Positions 8,515-17,083 of a stretch of DNA of 64,000 nt are shown here, one piece after another. The stretch covers positions 124,001-188,000 of the forward strand of contig NZ_AKJN02000008.1 of NCBI RefSeq assembly GCF_000282315.2. Reading direction: 5' to 3'. Both the position numbers and the translations under genes were made by a program. This DNA is from Pseudomonas sp. GM41(2012). Lineage in GTDB: Bacteria; Pseudomonadota; Gammaproteobacteria; Pseudomonadales; Pseudomonadaceae. Under the pieces are notes generated by a model. The model had not been told where the DNA came from and did not search any database. It worked only from the letters and a program-made list of their open reading frames with translations. Position 1 is the first letter of the stretch. Each line of letters starts with the position of its first letter.

Positions 8515-8704
8515 CGAAGATCCTCAATCAGAGCTGCCAAGACTAGCCTGCTCAAAGGGCCGGGCCTAGAGGTGGTTTGTCGCAAAAGCGTCGATCTACC
8601 GTGAACACAGGACAAAACTGCAATGGCCTATTGCTGGCGGAGATTAAAACTCGGGTCTTTACTACCTGAATCGGTTCTAAGCCGATCCCTCAGGAGAAAA
8701 CTAG

Positions 8705-9400
8705 ATGAGCATAGTTCGCACAGCATTACCCTTGGTTCTGCTAACCAGTGTGTTGACTGGTTGCGCAGGTTTGCAGAAAACCGACTGGCCGACCTGTGCG
8801 GCGGTCGGTGGCGTCGTGGGTGCCGGTCTCGGCGCGACCGAGAGCTCGGCATGGGCGGGGTATGGCGCGCTGCTTGTCGGCGGCACGGCTGCGGCCTATT
8901 GCTGGGTTCACGGTGATGGCGACGAAGACGGCGACGGCGTGCCGGATAGCCGCGACAAGTGCCCGGGAACACCTAGAGGCGTGCGCGTCGATGCCGACGG
9001 TTGCCCTCCACCGGTGCCTGCGCCAGTGGTCGAAGAAAAGGCCGTGGTTAAAGAAGAAGTCATCGTCATTCGCGATGTTCACTTCCAGTTCGACAAAGCC
9101 ACACTGACCCCTTCCGATAAAGAGGTACTCAACACAATCGCCACTCGCCTGAAGCAGGAATCGAGCACCGCCCAACTGACTGTAACCGGTCACACCGACA
9201 GTGTTGGCAGCGATACCTATAACCAGAAACTGTCGGATCGTCGTGCGCACTCGGTGGTTGAATACCTGATTTCCCAAGGCGTCCCCCGCAGCGAATTCGT
9301 GTCTGTTACCGGTGCCGGTGAAAGCCAGCCGGTTGCCGATAACAAAACCGCTGACGGCCGCGCGTTGAACCGTCGCACGGAAATCAAAATCAACCGCTAA
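8705..9400 (+). CDS. OmpA-family lipoprotein (first of tandem pair)
   Basis: A 231-residue envelope protein. It has a lipobox V-L-T-G-C (Cys20), a Gly/Ala-rich hydrophobic segment at ~33-65, an acidic calcium-type thrombospondin-3 repeat (D-G-D-E-D-G-D-G-V-P-D) at ~71-90 ending C-P-G-T-P, and an OmpA/MotB peptidoglycan-binding domain from ~124. The peptidoglycan helix reads N-Q-K-L-S-D-R-R-A-H-S-V and the domain ends N-R-R-T-E-I-K-I-N-R. It should tie the outer membrane to the cell wall. AGGAGA precedes the ATG. A paralogue starts 90 bases downstream, so the pair likely arose by duplication. Confidence 0.88.
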   Translation: MSIVRTALPLVLLTSVLTGCAGLQKTDWPTCAAVGGVVGAGLGATESSAWAGYGALLVGGTAAAYCWVHGDGDEDGDGVPDSRDKCPGTPRGVRVDADGCPPPVPAPVVEEKAVVKEEVIVIRDVHFQFDKATLTPSDKEVLNTIATRLKQESSTAQLTVTGHTDSVGSDTYNQKLSDRRAHSVVEYLISQGVPRSEFVSVTGAGESQPVADNKTADGRALNRRTEIKINR

Positions 9401-9489
9401 CCTCTCGTACTCCGCGGCTTGTGCAGTCGCGGATGCGCGTCTTTACTCCTGTGTGACCGGCATTGGCCGGTAACACAGGAGCTTTCACC

Positions 9490-10206
9490 ATGAGTGTTCT
9501 CACACGGACCGTCTTGCCGGTTGTGCTGCTGGGCAGCCTGTTGACCGGTTGCGCTACTCACAGCGATGGCACCGCCTCCCTCAATCAACGAACCTGGCCA
9601 ATCTGCAGCGTTATCGGCGGCCTGGTCGGTGGCGGTCTGGGCGCTCTCGAAAGTAGCGGTTGGGCGGCCGGTGGCGCGGCGCTTGGTATCTTGACCGGTG
9701 GCTTGATCTGTTACGCCCAGGATGGCGACGAAGACGATGATGGAGTCTTCGATCGACGTGATCGCTGCCCTGATACGCCTGCCAATACCCCCGTCGAACA
9801 TCATGGTTGCCCATTGCCGCAGTACCCGGCCAGCGTGAAACCTGAACCTGCGCAATCGGAGGTCATCACCCTGAACGACGCGGGCGACGTGCTGTTTGCC
9901 TTCAACCAATCCGAACTGACCCCTGCCGCGCAGAGCAAGCTGGATTCGCTGATGCCCAAACTGCAAAGCGCCGATGTGGTGAGCGTCAAGGTGATCGGTC
10001 ATACCGACAACGTCGGCTCGGACACCTATAACCAGGCACTCTCGGAACGTCGCGCCAGTAGCGTGGCTGCCTACCTGTTGAGCCAGGGCCTGGCGCCGAA
10101 CAAGCTCACCAGCGAGGGCAAGGGCCAAAGTCAGCCGGTGGCCGATAACGAAACGGAAGAAGGACGGGCGAAAAACCGTCGGGTGGAGTTGCACATCAAT
10201 CGCTGA
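9490..10206 (+). CDS. OmpA-family lipoprotein (second of tandem pair)
   Basis: A 238-residue paralogue of the preceding gene with the same order of parts: lipobox L-L-T-G-C, W-P-I-C and Gly-rich segment, acidic repeat D-G-D-E-D-D-D-G-V-F-D, C-P-D-T-P, and an OmpA C-terminal domain ending N-R-R-V-E-L-H-I-N-R. I choose the ATG at 9490 because AGGAG lies nine bases upstream. The linker between the acidic repeat and the OmpA domain differs most from its neighbour. Likely peptidoglycan-associated outer membrane lipoprotein. Confidence 0.88.
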   Translation: MSVLTRTVLPVVLLGSLLTGCATHSDGTASLNQRTWPICSVIGGLVGGGLGALESSGWAAGGAALGILTGGLICYAQDGDEDDDGVFDRRDRCPDTPANTPVEHHGCPLPQYPASVKPEPAQSEVITLNDAGDVLFAFNQSELTPAAQSKLDSLMPKLQSADVVSVKVIGHTDNVGSDTYNQALSERRASSVAAYLLSQGLAPNKLTSEGKGQSQPVADNETEEGRAKNRRVELHINR

Positions 10207-10354
10207 CCCCTGTGATAGAGCCGTCGTTCCACAATTGAAGTCGGTCCGGCGGCCATTCGGCGGCCTTCATGAAGAATTTTCCGTTGCCCTCTGGCTTATC
10301 CCGCGTGTAAGCCGGTACTGTGCGCGCAAAGAATAATTCTCAGCGGGGGAGCGT

Positions 10355-10633
10355 ATGAACGTGTTTTGGGGGCTGGGGAAGTTGTTGACCCTGCTGTTCT
10401 GGCTGGTGGTGCTGGTCAATCAGCTCATGCCGTTCGTCAATCCTCTGCATCTGCTGGTCGATCTGGCCGGCGGCCTGCTGGCCTGCCTTCATCTTCTTGA
10501 GGCGGTGTTCTGTTTCCGCAGCCTCAGAGGTCGCGCTCACCCTTGGCTTGATCGCCTGAAGATCCTCTTTTTCGGCGTTTTCCACTTGCAAACCATCCCG
10601 GCTCCGACCGCGTCTAAGGCTTCCCATGCGTAA
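10355..10633 (+). CDS. DUF1145 inner membrane protein
   Basis: A 92-residue protein with two predicted membrane helices (~8-27 and ~33-52), joined by a short N-P-L-H-L turn, then a basic amphipathic tail. It matches DUF1145 proteins of gamma-proteobacteria, of unknown function. GGGGGAG precedes the ATG. The last eight bases overlap the start of the collagen-like gene, so the two are probably co-translated. Confidence 0.85.
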   Translation: MNVFWGLGKLLTLLFWLVVLVNQLMPFVNPLHLLVDLAGGLLACLHLLEAVFCFRSLRGRAHPWLDRLKILFFGVFHLQTIPAPTASKASHA

Positions 10634-11384
10634 ACTCTGTCTGCTCGCTGCACTCATCAGCCCATTGGCCTGCGCCCAGGTGGTGAGCGTCGAAACCAAC
10701 TCGCTGATGCGTTTGCCCAACACCGCCAGCACCTTGCAGCTGGAACGCCTGGAAGTGGCCGACTACGGCACGTTGTTGATTCCCTCGAACGTGATCGAAG
10801 TATCCGTCGGTGAATTGCGTCTGGGTCGTGAAGCGCGGATCGCCATCGTACCCGGCGAACAGCCGCTTGAGCTGAAGGTCAGTCGTGCGCAATTGTCGGA
10901 AGGCAGCCAGATCACGGCTCGCGGTGCGCCGGGGACTTACCTCAAGGCAGCCCGCTCCGGGCGTAACCTGAACGTGCAGATCAAGGCACTGAATGCGCCG
11001 CAATTGTTGGTGGACGCTCGCGGCGGTGCGGGCGCACCGGGTTTCGTCGGTCTCGATGGGGCCAACGGTCAGGCACCGGGTTGTACCTGGGGCCAGGCCG
11101 GTCGTGGTGCCGATGGCAGTGATGGTAGCGACGGTCAGCCTGGCGCGCCGGGTGCACTGGTTCGTCTGGAAGTGCCGCGCGATTACCCGGCGGAACTGAT
11201 CAAGGTTCAGGTGGCCGGCGGTGACGGCGGTGTGGCCGGACCTGGCGGTAAACCGGGCGCGGGTGGCAAGGCCAAGGGCTGTTTCGTTTATAAGGCCGAT
11301 GGCGGCAAGAACGGCCGCCCTGGTGCTGACGGACAGCCGGGGCCTGCCGGTGCGGCGGGTTCGGTGACCGTGCAGCGTCTGTAA
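10626..11384 (+). CDS. Secreted collagen-like protein
   Basis: A 252-residue protein with a signal peptide (cleavage near L-A-C-A-Q, residue ~18), a beta-rich N-terminal half of ~110 residues, then a Gly-X-Y-rich region. Two blocks are seen, ~126-178 (G-A-P-G-F-V-G-L-D-G-A-N-G) and ~199-248 (G-G-V-A-G-P-G-G-K-P-G, G-R-P-G-A-D-G-Q-P-G-P-A-G), separated by a stretch around V-P-R-D-Y-P-A-E-L. Two Cys, one in each block (C-T-W and G-C-F-V), could form a disulfide. Role unknown; probably an extracellular or periplasmic structural protein. Confidence 0.8.
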   Translation: MRKLCLLAALISPLACAQVVSVETNSLMRLPNTASTLQLERLEVADYGTLLIPSNVIEVSVGELRLGREARIAIVPGEQPLELKVSRAQLSEGSQITARGAPGTYLKAARSGRNLNVQIKALNAPQLLVDARGGAGAPGFVGLDGANGQAPGCTWGQAGRGADGSDGSDGQPGAPGALVRLEVPRDYPAELIKVQVAGGDGGVAGPGGKPGAGGKAKGCFVYKADGGKNGRPGADGQPGPAGAAGSVTVQRL

Positions 11385-11420
11385 GAGGTTTCTGGAATGT
11401 GTGTCGTCTGATCGATCGCT

Positions 11421-11511
11421 ATCGCGGGCAAGCCTTGCTCCTACAGGTTTAATGTCGTTCATAAAAGTTGTGAACAACGCAAAATCTGTAGGAGCAAGGC
11501 TTGCCCGCGAT
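11421..11511. repeat. REP-type inverted pair (GGAGCAAGGCTTGCCCGCGA family)
   Basis: Inverted units at 11421-11444 and 11488-11511 with a 43-base spacer, between the convergent collagen-like and CopD-like genes. Same family as at 6637-6724, with opposite orientation (units point outward instead of inward). Confidence 0.85.
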
Positions 11512-11529
11512 AGCGTCAGCCCAGTCGCC

Positions 11530-11994
11530 TCAAAACATCGGTCGTGCCGCTGCAATCGCCACCAGCACCAACCCGACAATCAGATTAATCCCCACCAACT
11601 TGCGAATTTTCCCAAGCGTCGCCGCCCCGGTCGGCCAGTCCTGCGCCGCCACTGCCGTGCGCAACTCGGGCAACAACAACGCCTGAATCCGGATAAACAG
11701 CGCCGTCATTACCACGTACAACCCCATCATCACCTGCACATACCGCGGCGCTGCTTCAAAACCGCTGAACTGCAAATGAATCATGCCCACACCGCTGATC
11801 GGCAACAGCACCACCGCGATCCAGACCCAGCGGAAAAAACCTTGAAACACTTCTACCCACAGCTTCAATCGGGCAGGGCCTTCAAGTGCCTTCATCGCCG
11901 CGGGGCGCAAGACCATCCACGCGAAAAACATGCCGCCGACCCAGACCAGGGCTGACAGTACATGCAGGGTATAAACAAGGCCAAAAGGTGTCAT
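11530..11994 (-). CDS. CopD-domain membrane protein
   Basis: A 154-residue inner membrane protein with four predicted helices. The opening L-H-V-L-S-A-L-V-W-V-G-G-M-F-F-A is characteristic of the CopD/YjfC-type haem- or copper-associated family. His and Trp in helix one are conserved there. No copC neighbour is present, so copper uptake is not supported by context. It is divergent from dinG, about 100 bases apart. Confidence 0.82.
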   Translation of the reverse strand: MTPFGLVYTLHVLSALVWVGGMFFAWMVLRPAAMKALEGPARLKLWVEVFQGFFRWVWIAVVLLPISGVGMIHLQFSGFEAAPRYVQVMMGLYVVMTALFIRIQALLLPELRTAVAAQDWPTGAATLGKIRKLVGINLIVGLVLVAIAAARPMF

Positions 11995-12093
11995 TGGGGT
12001 ACTCCGTTCTGCGCGGGATTAATTAGCGCGGTATGATAGCCGCCGAACCGAACCACTGAAAATTTATCCAGCGTTTTTTGCGCCCGACAATCC

Positions 12094-14238
12094 ATGATTA
12101 GCACTGAACTCAAAACCACGATCCAGGGCGCCTACTCGCGTTTTCTTGAAGCCAAGAGCCTCAAGCCGCGCTACGGCCAACGCCTGATGATCGCCGAAAT
12201 TGCCAAGGTCCTCGGTGACATCGACACCGACGACGAAGGCCGGCGCAGTGGCGACCCCGCGATTGTCGCGGTGGAAGCCGGCACCGGTACCGGCAAAACC
12301 GTGGCCTACAGCCTGGCCGCCATCCCCACGGCCAAGGCCGCCGGCAAACGCCTGGTGATTGCCACGGCCACCGTGGCCCTGCAAGAGCAGATCGTCTACA
12401 AGGATCTGCCCGACCTGATGCGCAACAGCGGGCTGAACTTCAGTTTCGCCCTGGCCAAGGGGCGCGGGCGCTACATGTGCCTGTCCAAGCTCGACATGTT
12501 GCTCCAGGAAGGTCACGCACAAACCGCCACGGCGCAGCTGTTTGAAGAAGAAGGTTTCAAGATCGAGGTCGACGAGGCCAGTCAGAAGCTGTTCACCAGC
12601 ATGATCGAGAAACTCGCCGGCAATAAGTGGGACGGCGACCGTGACAGCTGGTCCACCGCATTGGAAGATGCCGACTGGGCGCGCCTGACCACCGATCACA
12701 GCCAGTGCACCAACCGCCATTGCCCGAACTTCGGCCAGTGCGCCTTCTACAAGGCCCGCGAAGGCATGGGCAAGGTCGATGTCATCGTCACCAACCACGA
12801 CATGGTCCTGGCCGACCTGGCACTGGGCGGCGGCGCCGTGCTGCCGGACCCGCGCGACACCATCTACGTGTTCGACGAAGGCCACCACCTGCCGGACAAG
12901 GCCATCGGCCACTTCGCCCATTACACGCGTCTGCGTTCCACTGCCGACTGGCTGGAAACCACCGCCAAGAACCTCACCAAGTTGCTGGCACAACATCCGC
13001 TGCCGGGCGACCTGGGCAAGTTGATCGAGCAGGTGCCGGAACTCGCGCGGGAGATCAAGACCCAGCAGCAATTCATGTTCAGCGCCTGCGAGCAGGTCGC
13101 CGATTTCAAACCCGGCGAAGACGTCGAAGGCCGTGAGCGGCCGCGTCACCGTTTCGTCGGTGGGGTGATTCCCGAGCACATGCGCGAAATGGGCGTCGAG
13201 CTGAAGAAGGGTTTCGCCCGTCTGACCGATCTGTTTACCCGTCTCACCGAACTGCTCAAGGAAGGCATGGACGGCGAGGTCAACATCGGCATCGCCAGCA
13301 ACCAGGCCGAAGAGTGGTACCCGCTGTTTGGCAGCCTGTTGTCCCGTTCTTCGGGCAATTGGGAGTTGTGGGTCGCGTTCACCGCTGAAGACCCGGAAGA
13401 CAACCCGCCGATGGCCCGCTGGCTGACCCTGGCCGAAAGCGGGTCGCTGTTCGACATCGAGGTCAACGCCAGCCCGATCCTCGCGGCGGAAATGCTCCGT
13501 CGCAATTTGTGGAACGTGGCTTACGGCGCTCTGGTGACCTCCGCGACCCTGACCGCGCTCGGCACTTTCGATCGCTTCCGCATGCGCGCCGGCCTGCCGA
13601 AAAAAGCCGTGACCGCGGTGGTTCCGAGCCCGTTTCATCACGCCGACGCTGGCGTGCTGCGGGTGCCGGACCTGAAGGCCGATCCGCGTGATGCGCCGGC
13701 CCACACCGCAGCGATCATCCGCGACTTGCCAGCCTTGGTGGAAGGTTCGCGCGGCACCCTGGTGCTGTTCTCCTCGCGCAAACAGATGCAGGACGTGTTC
13801 GACGGCCTCGACCGCGACTGGCGCAAGCAAGTGTTCATTCAAGGCAACCTGTCGAAACAGGAAACCCTGAACAAGCACAAGGCGCGGGTCGATGGCGGCG
13901 ATTCCAGTGTGTTGTTCGGCCTGGCGAGTTTTGCCGAAGGGGTCGACTTGCCGGGTGCGTACTGCGAGCACGTGGTGATCGCGAAGATTCCGTTCTCGGT
14001 GCCCGATGATCCGGTCGAAGCGGCCCTGGCCGAGTGGATCGAGGCTCGAGGTGGCAATCCGTTCATGGAAATCTCCGTGCCGGATGCTTCGCTGAAGCTG
14101 GTCCAGGCCTGCGGTCGCTTGCTGCGCACCGAAGAAGACCGCGGCACCATCACCTTGCTTGATCGACGCCTGGTCACCCAGCGTTATGGCAAGGCAATCC
14201 TCAATGCGTTGCCACCCTTCCGTCGTGAAATTTCCTGA
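12094..14238 (+). CDS. dinG: ATP-dependent DNA helicase DinG
   Basis: A 714-residue XPD-like superfamily 2 helicase that unwinds DNA 5' to 3' and resolves R-loops and D-loops. Walker A is G-T-G-T-G-K-T (63-69); the Walker B box is D-E-G-H (261-264). The four iron-sulfur cysteines are at 129, 205, 210 and 216, with the spacing of the E. coli [4Fe-4S] enzyme. C-terminal motifs V-L-F-S-S-R and Q-A-C-G-R-L-L-R are present. The long insert after the cluster domain is usual. E. coli dinG is LexA-controlled; I see no CTGT-N8-ACAG box directly upstream here. Confidence 0.95.
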   Translation: MISTELKTTIQGAYSRFLEAKSLKPRYGQRLMIAEIAKVLGDIDTDDEGRRSGDPAIVAVEAGTGTGKTVAYSLAAIPTAKAAGKRLVIATATVALQEQIVYKDLPDLMRNSGLNFSFALAKGRGRYMCLSKLDMLLQEGHAQTATAQLFEEEGFKIEVDEASQKLFTSMIEKLAGNKWDGDRDSWSTALEDADWARLTTDHSQCTNRHCPNFGQCAFYKAREGMGKVDVIVTNHDMVLADLALGGGAVLPDPRDTIYVFDEGHHLPDKAIGHFAHYTRLRSTADWLETTAKNLTKLLAQHPLPGDLGKLIEQVPELAREIKTQQQFMFSACEQVADFKPGEDVEGRERPRHRFVGGVIPEHMREMGVELKKGFARLTDLFTRLTELLKEGMDGEVNIGIASNQAEEWYPLFGSLLSRSSGNWELWVAFTAEDPEDNPPMARWLTLAESGSLFDIEVNASPILAAEMLRRNLWNVAYGALVTSATLTALGTFDRFRMRAGLPKKAVTAVVPSPFHHADAGVLRVPDLKADPRDAPAHTAAIIRDLPALVEGSRGTLVLFSSRKQMQDVFDGLDRDWRKQVFIQGNLSKQETLNKHKARVDGGDSSVLFGLASFAEGVDLPGAYCEHVVIAKIPFSVPDDPVEAALAEWIEARGGNPFMEISVPDASLKLVQACGRLLRTEEDRGTITLLDRRLVTQRYGKAILNALPPFRREIS

Positions 14239-14333
14239 TACACCGGTGGGCAAATTTGCCCACCGCGTTGTCTATCTCTCTGCCATCGCTTTTCCACTGG
14301 CCCATTTGGGTCGTTAGGGAGAATTTCGTTCTC

Positions 14334-16856
14334 ATGATTCGCCGTTCGCTGCGCCGTTCGATACCTGCCGTTTTCGCTCTGATGTTCGCAGCCCCTTTGC
14401 TGGCGGCTCCTGCCGGCCAACAGACGCTGTTCAACTTTGTGCGCCCCGCCGATGTGGTCCAGGTGGCGACTCAGGACGCCAGCCTGCCGCAATCCAACGC
14501 CGAGCAAACGGCCGAAGGCGAAGTGCTGCGTCGGGTGACGTTCAACCCGGCGGCACAACCGACCTTGCGTCTGACCCCGCAGACGGGCGCCTGGGACTGG
14601 TCGCAGTCGGGCTTCATGAGTTTGCGGATTCAGAGCGCAATGAACTGGGCTGTGACCCTGTACGTGAAAATCCAGAGCAACGATGGCAAGACGTTGGTCA
14701 GCCGCGTCGACTTGCCGGCCGGCCCTGCGCAAACCTTATTGGTGCCGTTGCAGCCCTTTACGCCATTGAGCCTGGGCCTGAAAGCCGGCCCGCCAATGCC
14801 GATGACGTTCGATGGCCAACGCGTATTGCTGGCCAGCAGCGCCGGTGAGCTGGAGCGCAGCCAGGTGGTGTCGGTGACCCTGTCGATGGATCAGCCGAAA
14901 GTCGCCCAGAGCATCCTGTTGGAACGCTTTGGTGTGCAGGACGGCGATGCGGTTACCCAAGCGGCTTTTGGCGGCCTTGTAGACGCTTACGGCCAGTCGA
15001 CCCGGGCCAAATGGCCAGAGAAAATCGGCAGTGACGAGCAACTGAAAAGCGCGGCCGCCAAGGAACATCAGCAACTGAAAACCTGGCTGGCCGAGCGCGA
15101 GAAGTCGTCCCTGGACAAATTCGGTGGATGGAACAAAGGCCCGGCATTCAAGGCCAGCGGCTTTTTCCGCACCGAGAAACGCGACGGTCGCTGGTACCTG
15201 GTGACCCCGGAAGGCCATCCGTTCTATTCGCTCGGGGTCAACACCGTCACCCCGGACGTCGACCAGACCTACGTCGCCGGCCGCGAGTGGATGTTCGAGT
15301 CCCTGCCCAAACCCGACGAGCCGCTGGCCAGCCATTATGGCGAAGGCGATAACCGTGGTGGCAACGGCGTCGATCAGGGCCGAGGCTACAATGCCGGTCG
15401 CTGGTACGACTTCTATGGTGCCAACTTGCAGCGTCTGTATGGCCCGCCGTGTGTGGTGACCAGCGACACCAAAGCCGGTGTCGCCGAAGCGGCCAAGGCT
15501 GACGCGGTTGCGGCAACGGTGGAGAAGGCTGCTGAGCAACCGGTCGTTCCTTCGACGGCCGAATCCGGTGTCGCCGAAGCCGCCAAGATCGGCGCTGTTG
15601 AAGCGACCGCCGCGAAAGCAGCTGAGCAAACGCCTGCCGAGCCCTGCAAAGCGGTGGTTGATGAACAGCGCTGGGCCAGCCACACCCTTGATCGCCTGCA
15701 AGCCTGGGGCTTCAACACTATCGGCAACTGGAGCGCCCCGGCGCTGGCCAACGCTGATCGCGTGCCGTACACCTTGCCGCTGTCGATCGTCGGCGACTAC
15801 GCCAGCATCAGCACCGGCACCGACTGGTGGGGCGGCATGCCCGATCCGTTCGACCCACGATTCGCCATGGCCACCGAACGTGCCGTGGCCATCGCCGCGC
15901 GCGACCATCGCGACGATCCATGGCTGATCGGCTACTTCGCCGACAACGAACTGGCCTGGGCCGGTCCCGGCGACGACCCGAAAGCCCGTTACGCCTTGGC
16001 CTACGGCACCTTGAAAATGACCACCGATGTGCCGGCCAAACGCGCATTCCTCAAGCAATTGCGGGATAAATACCGCAATCAGGCGGGCCTTTCCAAAGCC
16101 TGGGGCATTGATTTGCCGGCCTGGGAATTGATGGAAGACCCGGGCTTCGTGCCGCCGCTGCCAAGCGCCGAATACCCGGAAATCGAGGCTGACTTCAAAT
16201 ACTTCCAGAAGGTCTTCGCCGACACATACTTCAAGACCCTCTCCGATTCGCTCAAGTGGCACGCGCCGAATCAGCTGTTGCTGGGCGGCCGGTTTGCCAT
16301 CAGCACCCCGGAAGCGGTTGAGTCCTGCGCCCAGTATTGCGACGTCCTGAGCTTCAACATGTACACCCTGCAACCGCAGGACGGTTACGACTTTGCCAAG
16401 CTGCGCAGCCTGGACAAACCGGTGCTGATCACCGAGTTCAACTTCGGCTCGGCCGATCGTGGCCCGTTCTGGGGCGGCGTGACGCAATTGGCCAAGGAAG
16501 AAGACCGTGGGCCGGCTTACGCCAATTTCCTCAAACAGGCGATGAGCGAACCGTCGATCGTCGGCGTGCACTGGTTCCAATACCTTGACCAACCGGTTAC
16601 CGGTCGTCTACTGGATGGCGAGAACGGTCACTTCGGGCTGGTGGGCATTACCGATCTGCCGTTCCAGGGGTTCGTTGATAGCGTGCGCAAGAGCAATTTG
16701 CAGACCGTCGATCAGCTCGGCAAAGAGGCCGAGAAGGCCAAGACTGAGGCGGATAAAGCCGGTCAAGCAGCTGAGGGCGGCAGAAAAGGCGAGGCTGGCA
16801 AAGGCGCAGGGCAGGGCGCTGGCCATGCGGGTGGGCATTCCGGTAATGGGCATTAA
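14334..16856 (+). CDS. Secreted GH50/agarase-like glycoside hydrolase
   Basis: An 840-residue exported protein (signal peptide ending near L-L-A-A-P). It has an N-terminal beta-sandwich carbohydrate-binding-like region (~30-220) and a TIM-barrel domain. Barrel landmarks match family 50 beta-agarases: W-Y-L-V-T-P-E-G-H-P-F-Y-S-L-G-V-N at ~280-297, G-Y-F-A-D-N-E-L-A-W with candidate acid/base Glu539, and L-I-T-E-F-N-F-G with candidate nucleophile Glu701. An Ala/Glu/Lys-rich insert with an imperfect 30-codon tandem repeat occupies ~380-436. The tail is Lys/Ala then Gly/His-rich. A ribosome site AGGGAGA lies before the ATG at 14334. Substrate is uncertain; a cell's own or a plant/algal galactan is possible. 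Confidence 0.78.
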   Translation: MIRRSLRRSIPAVFALMFAAPLLAAPAGQQTLFNFVRPADVVQVATQDASLPQSNAEQTAEGEVLRRVTFNPAAQPTLRLTPQTGAWDWSQSGFMSLRIQSAMNWAVTLYVKIQSNDGKTLVSRVDLPAGPAQTLLVPLQPFTPLSLGLKAGPPMPMTFDGQRVLLASSAGELERSQVVSVTLSMDQPKVAQSILLERFGVQDGDAVTQAAFGGLVDAYGQSTRAKWPEKIGSDEQLKSAAAKEHQQLKTWLAEREKSSLDKFGGWNKGPAFKASGFFRTEKRDGRWYLVTPEGHPFYSLGVNTVTPDVDQTYVAGREWMFESLPKPDEPLASHYGEGDNRGGNGVDQGRGYNAGRWYDFYGANLQRLYGPPCVVTSDTKAGVAEAAKADAVAATVEKAAEQPVVPSTAESGVAEAAKIGAVEATAAKAAEQTPAEPCKAVVDEQRWASHTLDRLQAWGFNTIGNWSAPALANADRVPYTLPLSIVGDYASISTGTDWWGGMPDPFDPRFAMATERAVAIAARDHRDDPWLIGYFADNELAWAGPGDDPKARYALAYGTLKMTTDVPAKRAFLKQLRDKYRNQAGLSKAWGIDLPAWELMEDPGFVPPLPSAEYPEIEADFKYFQKVFADTYFKTLSDSLKWHAPNQLLLGGRFAISTPEAVESCAQYCDVLSFNMYTLQPQDGYDFAKLRSLDKPVLITEFNFGSADRGPFWGGVTQLAKEEDRGPAYANFLKQAMSEPSIVGVHWFQYLDQPVTGRLLDGENGHFGLVGITDLPFQGFVDSVRKSNLQTVDQLGKEAEKAKTEADKAGQAAEGGRKGEAGKGAGQGAGHAGGHSGNGH
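15474..15640 (+). repeat. Imperfect 90-bp tandem repeat inside the agarase-like gene
   Basis: Two copies of a unit encoding G-V-A-E-A-A-K...A-A-E-Q begin near 15477 and 15567, 90 bases apart (30 codons). Copy one reads A-G-V-A-E-A-A-K-A-D-A-V, copy two S-G-V-A-E-A-A-K-I-G-A-V. Both are low-complexity and probably helical, inserted between barrel elements. Confidence 0.75.
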
Positions 16857-16879
16857 GCATTGAGACCGAGTTATCGTTC

Positions 16880-16944
16880 ATCGCGGGCAAGCCATGCTCC
16901 CACAGGATCTCCACACCTCTGTAGGAGCAAGGCTTGCCCGCGAT
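16880..16944. repeat. REP-type inverted pair (GGAGCAAGGCTTGCCCGCGA family)
   Basis: A slightly diverged left unit (16880-16903, with GCCATGCTCCCAC) faces an intact unit at 16921-16944, only 17 bases apart. It lies just after the agarase-like gene and could form a hairpin in the mRNA. Confidence 0.8.
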
Positions 16945-17083
16945 AGCGCCCTCGGATTCACCACACATTTTCTGAACAAATCTATCGGCGGCTACGCCGC
17001 CCAGCCCGCAACAGTTCCCAAAAACCTCTAGGGCTGGAACAATGCGGGCCACTTTGTAGAGCTTTATATCCGGGGAGTTGCGG

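Noticed and set aside
11995..12093. LexA box expected before dinG
   Set aside because: No CTGT-N8-ACAG-like sequence is visible in the gap, so SOS control cannot be claimed.
12064..14253. Long open frame antisense to dinG (about 729 codons)
   Set aside because: It mirrors the sense gene because of the GC-rich third positions; its product is full of His, Gly and Gln with no domain, and dinG motifs are intact on the plus strand.
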